From assembly GCA_050951605.1 (NCBI GenBank), contig JBMNJJ010000003.1, positions 357,242 to 421,241 of the forward strand: a stretch of 64,000 nucleotides of DNA. Reading direction: 5' to 3'. Of the stretch, positions 9,613-17,376 are shown piece by piece; within the stretch, counting starts at the first letter, position 1, and the number at the start of each line of letters is the position of its first letter. Below the pieces are notes generated by a model that was given only the letters and a program-made list of their open reading frames with translations, did not search any database and was not told the origin of the DNA. Made by a program: the position numbers and the translations under genes. Origin of the DNA: DUTS01 sp050951605 (GTDB lineage Bacteria > Bacillota > Peptococcia > DRI-13 > DTU073).

Positions 9613-10812
9613 ATGAGGCAAAGTATATCCTTAAAGAAAAGTCTGATTGTACTCTGCTTTTTATTTTCCTTATGTGTCGGCATATGTTTAGCGGGAGGTA
9701 CAGGGAAAGTATTTGCTGCTACTCAAGCTGAGGTCACTTTAGAACTTCAAGAAGGGCAGTTCCAAGGCACACCGCTTTTTCAGGAAAAAGGCAGTAATGG
9801 GGAGCAGGTTCTCTGGGAGCCGGGCATGGAAAAGGGTGGGATGATCAATCTTAAAAACAAATGTTCTGAGTCTGTGCAGCTGAAAAATGTGGCTATAACG
9901 CTTCAACTAGAGAAATTAGAGAACGGTGTTTATCAGCAGGTAAAGGATTCTACTTTATATGATCTATATGCTCAGAATATGAATTTACAGATTATTAAAA
10001 AGCAGGGCAAGATTTTCGGGGAGACAATTTGTGAGCAGAATTTTTATAAATTGTTATATGAACCTGGAAGTTCGATTAGACCGGGTTATACTTTGCCTTC
10101 ATCAGTAAAACTACAAATCGCTAAGGGTGATACTCTTTCTTTAGAATATCGTGTAAAAATGGCTGAAGAAGCTGATAACAGATTACAGGGTTTAAAAGCT
10201 ACCGTTGATTTTTTGATTAATGTTGAAGGGAAAGAATCTTCTAATGGTGGTGGCACAACAGAACCAGGGAGTTCTTCCGGGCAAAGTTCTAGTCATTGGG
10301 TCCATAATTGTATTCGGGTTTTGACTTGGCGAGGAATTATTCCTACTTACTCTAATGAGGCAATTAGAGAGGACGACTATCTTACTAGGGCGGAAGCGGC
10401 AGAGTTAATGGTAAGAGCATTAGAACTAGAGATAACAATTAATGATAACTCTCCTTATCTTGATACCTTACCGCAAGAACAGCGCGGGTTTATTCTTACA
10501 GCAACAGAAAAAGGTATTTTTAAAGGTTATTCGGGAGGGAGGTTTTTACCTAATCAGCACATTACTCGGGAAGAAATGACTTGTGTTTTGATTAGAGCTT
10601 TTCATAAAAAATTGCAAGAACCTTTTAAATTAAATTTCATAGACCAAGAACAGATTAGTAAGTGGGCGCTTCGTGACGTTAAGACCGGAGTCCAGAATAA
10701 AGTAATCTTTGGTTACCCAGATCAATCTTTTCGACCACAGGCGAATATTACAAGGGCAGAGGTATTTGCTATTGTTTGTCGTTTATTGGGCTTACATCTA
10801 GAACATGGCTAG
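9613..10812 (+). CDS. Secreted protein with three SLH domains, TasA-cluster partner
   Basis: 399 residues. A signal peptide ends near VFAATQA. An N-terminal beta-rich domain (about 35-200) resembles TasA/camelysin-type modules in composition but I cannot assign it. A Gly/Ser/Thr linker (about 205-235) precedes three SLH repeats (about 235-399), with YLTRAEAAELM, HITREEMTCVL and NITRAEVFAIV as the conserved TRAE-type motifs. SLH domains bind pyruvylated cell-wall polymer, so this protein should sit on the wall. Its position after the TasA-like gene suggests a wall anchor or accessory for the fibre, playing a part comparable to TapA. ATG 9613 fits the GGGGAGG site better than GTG 9610. Confidence 0.8.
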   Translation: MRQSISLKKSLIVLCFLFSLCVGICLAGGTGKVFAATQAEVTLELQEGQFQGTPLFQEKGSNGEQVLWEPGMEKGGMINLKNKCSESVQLKNVAITLQLEKLENGVYQQVKDSTLYDLYAQNMNLQIIKKQGKIFGETICEQNFYKLLYEPGSSIRPGYTLPSSVKLQIAKGDTLSLEYRVKMAEEADNRLQGLKATVDFLINVEGKESSNGGGTTEPGSSSGQSSSHWVHNCIRVLTWRGIIPTYSNEAIREDDYLTRAEAAELMVRALELEITINDNSPYLDTLPQEQRGFILTATEKGIFKGYSGGRFLPNQHITREEMTCVLIRAFHKKLQEPFKLNFIDQEQISKWALRDVKTGVQNKVIFGYPDQSFRPQANITRAEVFAIVCRLLGLHLEHG

Positions 10813-10830
10813 AAGGGAAGAACTATTACG

Positions 10831-11709
10831 ATGAGAAAAAAAAGATTCAAGCAACATCATCGCTATAAGAAGTTAATTCTTAGAGGCATTTGTTTGTTTT
10901 TTGCCGGGATTATTGTTAATTTTGCTTTTCTTTTTAGTACAGATACTTTGTCCTGGTTTACTTCAGCACGTTCCGCTTGTTTACATGTTAAGGCGGCAAC
11001 AACTGCTGACCTTATTGAGAAAATTAGTGTAGAGGAGCGCAATCCTCAGGAGATTAGGATAAAGAAAGCTGCTAACTATATCGGCACTCCTGTTCTTTAT
11101 TTTGCGATCGAAGGGGAAGCTTTGGAGTATTTAGCACATCTTAATCCGATTAAATTGGATACCCATGAGGAAATAAGTGTTCCTTTAAAACCACGTGTAC
11201 AACTTCATCAGTTTTTTAAGCTTGTCAATAAAAAGAATAATATAACGGGTACATTGAGGATAAAATATTTGAATGAGTTTATCGATGAAGAGTTTTCGTT
11301 CACTTATACCAATAGGTTTTTATTAGATTGCTTTATTCAAAGTCTTCAGGACGGGTTAAAGGATAAAATGAGAGGTACTAGAGGAACTTCTTTATTAAAG
11401 GGGCAGGACGAGCTCAATTCTCTTTTACACTATATAGTTGAGCAAACGGGTTGGGAAGCGATATCGGAAATTTTAGAGGAGAAAAGACCGTTAGAGGTAA
11501 GAATTAATAAGCCATTAATAGATAGTGGTAGTAATGGTAATTCTTCAGAGTTAGAAAATGATAGTTATGTTGAAAAGGAGAATTGTGCTAATCAAGATGG
11601 GTTGCTTGATATTAGTGATGATATTAAGACGTTAGAAGAAGAGGGTTCGGCTGAACAGGAAGAAGTTTGCGTAGAAATTATTTCGGAAGCTAATGAGGAT
11701 GAAGGCTGA
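10831..11709 (+). CDS. Membrane-anchored or secreted acidic protein of the SipW/TasA cluster, unknown function
   Basis: 292 residues. A very basic N-terminus (KKRFKQHHRYKK) leads to one hydrophobic segment (about 17-38), then DTLSWFTSARSACL, which resembles the SipW cleavage region of the TasA-like neighbour (AWFTSEA). The central part (50-230) has no recognised domain. The last 60 residues are rich in Glu and Asp. The stop at 11707-11709 interrupts an acidic reading frame that continues in the +1 frame to 11869. It starts 18 bases after the SLH gene, so it is probably in the same operon. Likely a third SipW-processed surface protein. Confidence 0.6.
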   Translation: MRKKRFKQHHRYKKLILRGICLFFAGIIVNFAFLFSTDTLSWFTSARSACLHVKAATTADLIEKISVEERNPQEIRIKKAANYIGTPVLYFAIEGEALEYLAHLNPIKLDTHEEISVPLKPRVQLHQFFKLVNKKNNITGTLRIKYLNEFIDEEFSFTYTNRFLLDCFIQSLQDGLKDKMRGTRGTSLLKGQDELNSLLHYIVEQTGWEAISEILEEKRPLEVRINKPLIDSGSNGNSSELENDSYVEKENCANQDGLLDISDDIKTLEEEGSAEQEEVCVEIISEANEDEG

Positions 11710-11869
11710 GGCCAGTGAGGATAGAGTTAGTGGTGAGGCGGATGTTGAAATTTTATTACCTGATTACGAGGAAAGTGATAATGAGCCTAAGGTAGAGCCA
11801 GAGACGAGCAGTAGTGATGACTTTAACAACAAAGATGATGGTGATGAAAGATTAGAAGATAATATGTAA
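11693..11869 (+). CDS. Small acidic ORF, probably frameshifted tail of the preceding gene
   Basis: 58 codons overlapping the end of the 292-residue gene in the +1 frame. The product is strikingly acidic (runs of Glu, Asp, Ser and Asn), like the C-terminus of the upstream protein. A ribosome or an ancestral sequence moving one base forward near 11700 would join the two and extend the acidic tail by about 55 residues. Two in-frame ATGs are present (11693, 11699) but no clear ribosome binding site. It may be a sequencing or natural indel, a programmed shift, or a separate peptide. Confidence 0.45.
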   Translation: MRMKAEASEDRVSGEADVEILLPDYEESDNEPKVEPETSSSDDFNNKDDGDERLEDNM

Positions 11870-11926
11870 GTTATTTTTAAGATTAAAAATGGTGTATGTT
11901 AAGAGAATGAAGAAGTAATAAACTGG

Positions 11927-11950
11927 GGGGGTCAGAGGACTCCCTTTTTT
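11927..11950 (+). terminator. Intrinsic terminator of the SipW/TasA cluster
   Basis: GGGGGTC and GACTCCC pair around AGAG, followed by six T residues. It closes the accessory cluster before radA. Confidence 0.85.
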
Positions 11951-12037
11951 GTTTTAAAGAAGGAATTTGCGGGGGAGAAGCGAAAAAAGTAAAAGAAGAA
12001 ATATTGATTAGCTATGAAGTGAAATGAGGTTAAAAGT

Positions 12038-13399
12038 GTGGCTAAGAATAAGAGCAAGTTTGTTTGTCAACAGTGTGGTTTTGAAACATTACGTTGGTTT
12101 GGCAGGTGTCCTGAGTGTGGTGAATGGAATACTCTCGTGGAAGAGGTTGTAAAAACTACTTCGGGAAAGCAAAGTATCAAGACGAAGATACAGCCACAGT
12201 CTCTTTTGCAAATAGAGGGCTTAGCTGTAGAACGTCTGAATTTAGGGATGAGTGAATTAAATCGAGTGCTGGGCGGGGGACTTGTTTTAGGTTCCATAGT
12301 TCTTCTTGCCGGAGACCCCGGAATTGGTAAATCTACTTTGCTTTTACAGGCAGCTAATTATGTTGCGCAAAGGACAGACAAGGTTTTATATATTTCGGGC
12401 GAAGAATCTGTCGAGCAGATTAAAATGAGGGCTTCTCGGTTGGGTTTGCAAGCAGAGAATCTTTTCCTTTGGGCAGAAACGGATCTTTACTTACTTGAAG
12501 AGGAAATAGAGGCGTTGCAGCCATCTTTAGTTATAGTTGATTCGATTCAAACAGTTCTTAGTCGGGAATTAACTTCGTCTTTAGGTAGTATTGGACAAAT
12601 TAAAGAAGCCACCAGTAGATTGGCGGCTTTAGTTAAAGGGTTAAATATTCCCTTGATTATTGTAGGTCATGTGACAAAAGAGGGGAGCATTGCCGGACCT
12701 AGAGTATTGGAGCATATGGTCGATACTGTTTTGTACTTTGAAGGGGAGCGACATCATCAATATCGGATTTTAAGAGCCATTAAAAATCGTTTCGGTTCTA
12801 CTTTTGAGTTAGGTGTATTTGAGATGCAAAATAATGGTTTAGTTGAAATAATTAATCCTTCTCAGGCTTTTTTGGCGGAAAGACCGACAGCTTCACCGGG
12901 TTCCGTCGTGGTAGCCAGTATTGAAGGTACCCGTCCTTTATTAATTGAAATTCAAGCTTTAGTTAGTCACAGTGCTTTTGGACAGCCTAGGCGAATGGCT
13001 ACAGGTGCTGATTATAATCGAGTTAATTTATTGATGGCAGTTTTAGAAAAAAGAGTAGGTTTAAATCTTAGTCAACAAGATGCTTATGTCAATATTGTTG
13101 GTGGTATAAAAATACAGGAACCGGCTTTAGATTTAGCGATTGCAGTTGCTTTAGTTTCAAGTCTCAAAAATAGACCTTGTTTACCTAATCTTGTGGTAAT
13201 GGGAGAAGTGGGTTTAACCGGAGAAATACGAAGTATTCCTTTTGTGGAAAAACGTCTTCATGAGGCTAAAAAGCTAGGTTTTTCACATTGTTTAATTCCT
13301 TATGGTAGTAAATTAAGTTGTTCTCATAATCAAGATAAAAGTTTAGAGATTATCGAAGTAAAGACGCTTAAAGAGGCACTAGATATTGCTTTAGTATAA
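12038..13399 (+). CDS. radA: RadA/Sms, DNA repair and recombination ATPase
   Basis: 453 residues. An N-terminal zinc finger (C10, C13, C24, C27; CQQCG...CPECG) is followed by a RecA-like ATPase with Walker A GDPGIGKST (about 92-100), the RadA-specific motif KNRFGS (about 249-254) and a C-terminal Lon-like domain (about 290-450). RadA is a hexameric helicase-like protein helping branch migration in recombination. The GTG start at 12038 gives the usual MAKxKxKFVC N-terminus. In many Firmicutes disA follows; here it does not. Confidence 0.96.
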   Translation: MAKNKSKFVCQQCGFETLRWFGRCPECGEWNTLVEEVVKTTSGKQSIKTKIQPQSLLQIEGLAVERLNLGMSELNRVLGGGLVLGSIVLLAGDPGIGKSTLLLQAANYVAQRTDKVLYISGEESVEQIKMRASRLGLQAENLFLWAETDLYLLEEEIEALQPSLVIVDSIQTVLSRELTSSLGSIGQIKEATSRLAALVKGLNIPLIIVGHVTKEGSIAGPRVLEHMVDTVLYFEGERHHQYRILRAIKNRFGSTFELGVFEMQNNGLVEIINPSQAFLAERPTASPGSVVVASIEGTRPLLIEIQALVSHSAFGQPRRMATGADYNRVNLLMAVLEKRVGLNLSQQDAYVNIVGGIKIQEPALDLAIAVALVSSLKNRPCLPNLVVMGEVGLTGEIRSIPFVEKRLHEAKKLGFSHCLIPYGSKLSCSHNQDKSLEIIEVKTLKEALDIALV

Positions 13400-13415
13400 C
13401 GTTATGTTAAAAAGA

Positions 13416-13446
13416 AAAGGACATCGAATCTTTCGAGCCCTTTTTG
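13416..13446. terminator. Possible bidirectional terminator between radA and the convergent gene
   Basis: Imperfect hairpin (AAAAGG.C.TCGAA with TTCGAG CCCTTTT) flanked by A residues on the left and T residues on the right, lying between two convergent genes. The stem has mismatches, so this is tentative. Confidence 0.45.
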
Positions 13447-13481
13447 AATAATTATGTATAAGTATATATATTTTTATATAC

Positions 13482-13877
13482 TTAGGTTAAATTAAATCTG
13501 CCTAAAGTTCTTACTTTACCATTTTCTTCTTCTATTATTTCTTGTAAGCTAATATCTAAGGTATTACAAAGAGCGGTTATATAAAATAAATTTTTACCTA
13601 GCTCATCAATCACTATTTCCCGACAACTAGTGCACAGTTTACCTTCTAGATGGTTGGAAAAAAACTTTTTAAGGTCTTTAATACTTGCTTCGGGTGGTAA
13701 AGGTTGCTTTTGTGCCTTGATTTTTAGGCAACCACAGGTTGTTACGGATTTTGTTATAGCTCGATTAGTTCGGGCAGATGATTCTTGACATTTAGCCATA
13801 AGGTCTAAGATACTTTGATGGCGGAGTAGATAAGTAGATACAGTTTTCTCAAAGTCTTGGCAATTAAATTGTGCCAA
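13482..13877 (-). CDS. Conserved clostridial protein of unknown function (DUF1573-like)
   Basis: 131 residues on the reverse strand, the only convincing reverse-strand gene in the window. Mostly helical, without signal or membrane segment. It has two cysteine pairs, TTCGC (C48, C50) and LCTSC (C82, C85), which could bind metal, and a C-terminal stretch (LGKNLFYITALCNTLDISLQEII) recalling the last helix of MazG-type NTP pyrophosphohydrolases. I recall similar proteins next to radA/disA and carD in Peptococcaceae, but the DUF number is from memory. It is divergent from carD and convergent with radA. No function is asserted. Confidence 0.7.
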   Translation of the reverse strand: MAQFNCQDFEKTVSTYLLRHQSILDLMAKCQESSARTNRAITKSVTTCGCLKIKAQKQPLPPEASIKDLKKFFSNHLEGKLCTSCREIVIDELGKNLFYITALCNTLDISLQEIIEEENGKVRTLGRFNLT

Positions 13878-14020
13878 TGTAAACCCTCCTTTGTTTTAAT
13901 ACCTTAACATGTTAATGCTATTATACTGAAAAATCTTTTGTTCTGTCAATGATAGTGAAGCGGGAAAAAGATGAATAGTAGTTGACTATTTGGGGGACAA
14001 TGATATATAATATAATATCT

Positions 14021-14049
14021 TTGACATATGGACGCTTTTTTGTTAAAAT
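14021..14049 (+). promoter_or_regulatory. carD promoter
   Basis: TTGACA at 14021-14026, a 17-base spacer and TAAAAT at 14044-14049, about 40 bases before the carD ATG. Consensus sigma-A type. Confidence 0.8.
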
Positions 14050-14088
14050 AGTACTATCAGCTCTCTTAGGTCCGGGAGGTGAAGGGCT

Positions 14089-14565
14089 ATGTTTGAAATC
14101 GGGGATAAAATTGTCTATCCTATGCATGGAGCGGGAATTATTGAGGCAATAGAGGAAAAAGAAATTCTAGGAGAGAAACGCAATTATTATGTTTTACGGA
14201 TGCCGATAGGTGAAATGAAGGTAATGGTTCCTATTACTAATGCAGATGTAGTGGGAATAAGGAAAGTAATTGACGGTGATGAGGTTGGACAGGTTTTCCG
14301 TATTCTGCAACAAGAGGATTCGCCTATGTCTAACAATTGGAACAGAAGATACAGACACAACATGGAAAAAATTAAAAGTGGTAACGTTTATGAGTTAGCT
14401 GAAGTGGTGAGAAATCTTGCTGCACGGGATAAAGAAAAGGGATTATCCACTGGTGAAAAGAAAATGCTTGATAATGCACGCCAGATTTTATTAAGTGAAT
14501 TAGTACTGGCGAAAGATGGAGAAGAAGATAATATTAAAAATCTTTTACAGCAATATTTAGCTTAA
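14089..14565 (+). CDS. CarD/CdnL-type RNA polymerase-binding regulator
   Basis: 158 residues. The N-terminal Tudor-like RNA-polymerase interaction domain (about 1-60, MFEIGDKIVYPMHGAGII) resembles that of Mfd and TRCF and would contact the RpoB protrusion. The C-terminal part is a helical DNA-binding domain (about 75-158). CarD/CdnL proteins stabilise open complexes at rRNA and other promoters. It has its own consensus promoter and a terminator downstream, so it is probably monocistronic. It lies between the reverse-strand gene and yacL, as in other Clostridia. Confidence 0.9.
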   Translation: MFEIGDKIVYPMHGAGIIEAIEEKEILGEKRNYYVLRMPIGEMKVMVPITNADVVGIRKVIDGDEVGQVFRILQQEDSPMSNNWNRRYRHNMEKIKSGNVYELAEVVRNLAARDKEKGLSTGEKKMLDNARQILLSELVLAKDGEEDNIKNLLQQYLA

Positions 14566-14566
14566 A

Positions 14567-14592
14567 GGCGTCATTTGCGTGGCGCTTTTTTG
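14567..14592 (+). terminator. Intrinsic terminator after carD
   Basis: GCGTCA (14568-14573) pairs with TGGCGC (14580-14585, one G-T), followed by six T residues. It begins two bases after the carD stop codon. Confidence 0.75.
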
Positions 14593-14615
14593 TTTTGGGG
14601 AAAAGACTTGTTAGC

Positions 14616-14644
14616 TTGCTTAAATAAATGTGCTTGCGTATAAT
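14616..14644 (+). promoter_or_regulatory. Promoter of the yacL-ispD unit
   Basis: TTGCTT (14616-14621), a 17-base spacer and a perfect TATAAT (14639-14644). It lies just after the carD terminator and about 32 bases before the chosen yacL start codon. Confidence 0.7.
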
Positions 14645-14675
14645 AATTAATGCAGGTCACAAAGGAGGTGGAAAA

Positions 14676-15800
14676 GTGCTAAAAAAAGTGGCTCGGGTAG
14701 TTATAGCGTTATTTTTTTTGGCAGGAGGTATTTCCCTAGGCTATGCTTTGACCAATGCAAGCTGGTTAGTTGTATCTAATTTTGTTTTGCGGATGACGAT
14801 TATTATATTACCTGGTATAGTATTGGGATTAATAGGATATAGTCTTGCGCCATGGATCGTATCGAAGGTTATTCAGATGACAGAGTGGATAGAGAAAAAA
14901 TTGCAGAGGATGCCTTTGAGCGATTTACTAGGGGCGGCTATAGGCTTGATTCTCGGACTTATAATTGCTAGTTTATTAGGGTTTTCGTTTGCCAGGGTCC
15001 CTTTAATAGGTAATTATGTGAGTATTTTTTGTAGTATTCTATTTGGTTATCTGGGACTTAGTCTTGGCTATAAAAAGAAAGATGAATTGTTAAATATATT
15101 TAATATTTTCCCTAAATTGGGAGGAAAAGATAAGGAGAAAAATGTTTCAACAAAAGTGGAGGCCGGGCGATTATATAAGTTGCTTGACACTAGTGTGATT
15201 ATTGATGGGCGAATTGCTGATATTTGTAAAAGTGGTTTTGCCGAGGGTATTTTGGTTATTCCCGGATTTGTACTCAAAGAATTGCGTCATATTGCTGATT
15301 CTTCAGATCAATTAAGAAGAAATAGAGGTAGACGTGGTTTGGATATTCTTAATAAAATGCGTAAAGAATTGGATGTACGAGTTCAAATTTGTGAGAAGGA
15401 CTTTCCTGATATACAGGAAGTTGATAGTAAATTGGTGAAGTTAGCTCAAGTTCTAGGGGCAGATATTTATACGAATGATTATAATTTGAATAAAGTTGCT
15501 GAACTTCAAGGTATTAGGGTGCTGAATATTAATGAGTTAGCTAATGCTTTAAAACCAGTTTTCCTTCCTGGAGAAGAAATGGTGGTACAGATTATTAAAG
15601 ATGGTAAAGAATCTAAACAGGGAATAGGTTATCTTGATGATGGAACAATGATTGTCGTAGAGTCCGGGAAAAAGTATATTAATCAGACTATTTATGTTGT
15701 GGTTACCAGTGTTTTGCAAACTGCAGCGGGACGGATGATTTTTGCTAAACCTAAATATAATGATAATAGAACTCTGTATGAGGTGGATGCCATTGGCTAG
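14676..15800 (+). CDS. yacL: YacL-type membrane PIN-TRAM domain protein
   Basis: 374 residues. About four hydrophobic membrane segments fill the first 130 residues. A PIN nuclease-like domain follows (about 165-290, starting LLDTSVIIDGRIADI with the acidic metal-binding residues), then a TRAM RNA-binding domain (about 300-360). The family is conserved next to radA and ispD in Firmicutes; the precise substrate is not established. The GTG at 14676 is chosen because AAAGGAGG precedes it; earlier in-frame starts lie upstream of this site. It overlaps ispD by 14 bases, so the two are coupled. Confidence 0.88.
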   Translation: MLKKVARVVIALFFLAGGISLGYALTNASWLVVSNFVLRMTIIILPGIVLGLIGYSLAPWIVSKVIQMTEWIEKKLQRMPLSDLLGAAIGLILGLIIASLLGFSFARVPLIGNYVSIFCSILFGYLGLSLGYKKKDELLNIFNIFPKLGGKDKEKNVSTKVEAGRLYKLLDTSVIIDGRIADICKSGFAEGILVIPGFVLKELRHIADSSDQLRRNRGRRGLDILNKMRKELDVRVQICEKDFPDIQEVDSKLVKLAQVLGADIYTNDYNLNKVAELQGIRVLNINELANALKPVFLPGEEMVVQIIKDGKESKQGIGYLDDGTMIVVESGKKYINQTIYVVVTSVLQTAAGRMIFAKPKYNDNRTLYEVDAIG

Positions 15801-16482
15801 AGTGTCTGCTTTAATTCTTGGTGCCGGGAAAGGGAAAAGAATGGGAGGGCGGGTCAGTAAACAATTTTTAGAGATTGAGGGCCGCCCTCTCTTGGCTTAT
15901 ACCCTTGATAAATTTCAAGCACATACACTAATTGATGAGATTATAGTGGTGACTCCAAAGGAAGATATAGATTATTGCTGGCAAAAGATTATTTATAGAT
16001 ATAATTTTACTAAGGTTAATAAAATTGTTTCCGGGGGAAAAGAACGTCAAGATTCTGTTTATCAAGGACTTTTAGCCTTGCCTGAAGATACGGAATGGGT
16101 AGTTGTTCATGACGGGGTAAGACCACTTATTTCTGCTCCGGTGATTACGGATGTGCTGAGGGCAGCTTTTGAAAAGGGCGCGGCAATAGTAGGGGTACCG
16201 GCGAAAGATACGATTAAGGTGGTTAAGGACAATTTTATAGTGCAAGAAACTCCATCGCGTAAGGCTTTGTGGCAAATACAGACTCCGCAAGTGTTTAAAA
16301 AAGAGGTACTTGTTAAAGCTTATCAGGATGCTCAAGCCACAGGATGGGTGGGGACTGATGATGCGTCACTGGTGGAAAGGCTGGGGGCGCCTGTTTTTGT
16401 AGTTCAGGGGGATTATAATAATTTGAAGATAACTACTCCGGAAGATTTAGTGTATTTTAAAGAGATGCTGCGGTTAAGTTGA
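15787..16482 (+). CDS. ispD: IspD, 2-C-methyl-D-erythritol 4-phosphate cytidylyltransferase
   Basis: 231 residues. It transfers CMP to methylerythritol phosphate, the third step of the MEP isoprenoid pathway. Seen are the nucleotide-binding loop ALILGAGKGKRMGG (8-21), VVVHDGVRPL, and WQIQTPQVF near 145-153. ATG 15787 gives MPLARVSALILG, the normal N-terminus; it lies within the last codons of yacL. ispF, the fifth step of the pathway, follows after an unusual 388-base GC-rich gap instead of the usual close spacing. Confidence 0.95.
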   Translation: MPLARVSALILGAGKGKRMGGRVSKQFLEIEGRPLLAYTLDKFQAHTLIDEIIVVTPKEDIDYCWQKIIYRYNFTKVNKIVSGGKERQDSVYQGLLALPEDTEWVVVHDGVRPLISAPVITDVLRAAFEKGAAIVGVPAKDTIKVVKDNFIVQETPSRKALWQIQTPQVFKKEVLVKAYQDAQATGWVGTDDASLVERLGAPVFVVQGDYNNLKITTPEDLVYFKEMLRLS

Positions 16483-16870
16483 AAAGATGCTGTACCGTTC
16501 CCCGTTTCGTTTTAGCTAGATACTGCCTCGGGTTTCCGTGGCTACGGTCAGAACGTTCTAGAGCTTGGTTCGGAGTAATGCTGAACGGGCTCAATTCGCG
16601 TCCTTGCTCAGTTCGCTCTGGTGCCGACATCCTTGTCGTCACCTCGTTATTACTAGTCTCACCTTTGCTAAGGATGTTAAGCTGACCCGCGCTAAGTCAC
16701 CCTCCGGCAGCACCTAGTCTAAAAAGTATTGAGCAAGGGGAAGAAACGGTCAGCATATTTTCTTTGGGGGAGTAGAGGAACGTTTCTCGTTTCGTGCTTC
16801 TGTTAATAGAATTTTAACTATTTATGGGATATAATAAGGTGGAAGTTAATTAGGGAGGGTCTAAGGAAAG
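16483..16870. repeat. GC-rich structured non-coding insert between ispD and ispF
   Basis: No convincing gene in 388 bases. The stretch about 16490-16730 is distinctly richer in G and C than its neighbours. It contains several local hairpins: CCGT-GGCT-ACGG (16536-16547), GAGC..GTTCGG..CTGAAC..GCTC (16561-16592) and GGTG.CGAC..GTCG.CACC (16620-16643). Similar direct sequences, CGTTCCCCGTTTCGT (about 16496-16510) and CGTTTCTCGTTTCGT near 16783-16797, bracket it. This looks like an intergenic repetitive or mobile element, but a single copy cannot prove that. Confidence 0.5.
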
Positions 16871-17356
16871 GTGAGAGTGGGGTTTGGTTATGATGTCCAT
16901 GCTTTTACTAAAGGGCGGAAGTTGATTTTAGGAGGCGTGGAGATTCCTTATGAAAAGGGCTTGCAAGGACATTCTGATGCCGATGTCTTAACTCATGCGG
17001 TGATGGATGCTTTGTTAGGGGCGGCAGCGATGGGGGATATTGGGCTTTTGTTTCCAGATAGTGATTCACGTTATAAAGATGCTTCCAGTTTAGATTTATT
17101 ACAGCAAGTGGTGGCAATGCTTAAGGGACAAGGTTTTGTTTGTTCTAATGTAGATTGTACGCTTGTGGCAGAGGTGCCTAAATTGGCTCCTTATCGTGAG
17201 GAAATAAGAAAAAAATTAGCCTCTGTTTTGGAAATAGCAAGAGGGCAAGTAAGTGTTAAGGCTACGACCACGGAAGGACTTGGTTTTACAGGAAGAAAAG
17301 AAGGTCTTTCTGCTTATGTCTGTTGTTTAATTAAGAAAACAAATGATGAGGAATGA
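16871..17356 (+). CDS. ispF: IspF, 2-C-methyl-D-erythritol 2,4-cyclodiphosphate synthase
   Basis: 161 residues, normal family length. It cyclises CDP-methylerythritol 2-phosphate in the MEP pathway. The metal-binding motif GYDVHAF (Asp8 and His10 region) is at the N-terminus, followed by GHSDADVLTHAVMDALLGAAAMGDIG and the C-terminal KATTTEGLGFTGR. GTG start at 16871. Its stop is about 20 bases before gltX, whose ribosome binding site lies just after it. Confidence 0.96.
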   Translation: MRVGFGYDVHAFTKGRKLILGGVEIPYEKGLQGHSDADVLTHAVMDALLGAAAMGDIGLLFPDSDSRYKDASSLDLLQQVVAMLKGQGFVCSNVDCTLVAEVPKLAPYREEIRKKLASVLEIARGQVSVKATTTEGLGFTGRKEGLSAYVCCLIKKTNDEE

Positions 17357-17376
17357 ATAAGGGAGGATTCAGACTA

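Noticed and set aside
16479..16685. 68-codon frame after ispD
   Set aside because: It lies wholly in the hairpin-rich GC-rich insert, has no good ribosome binding site and no recognisable protein features.
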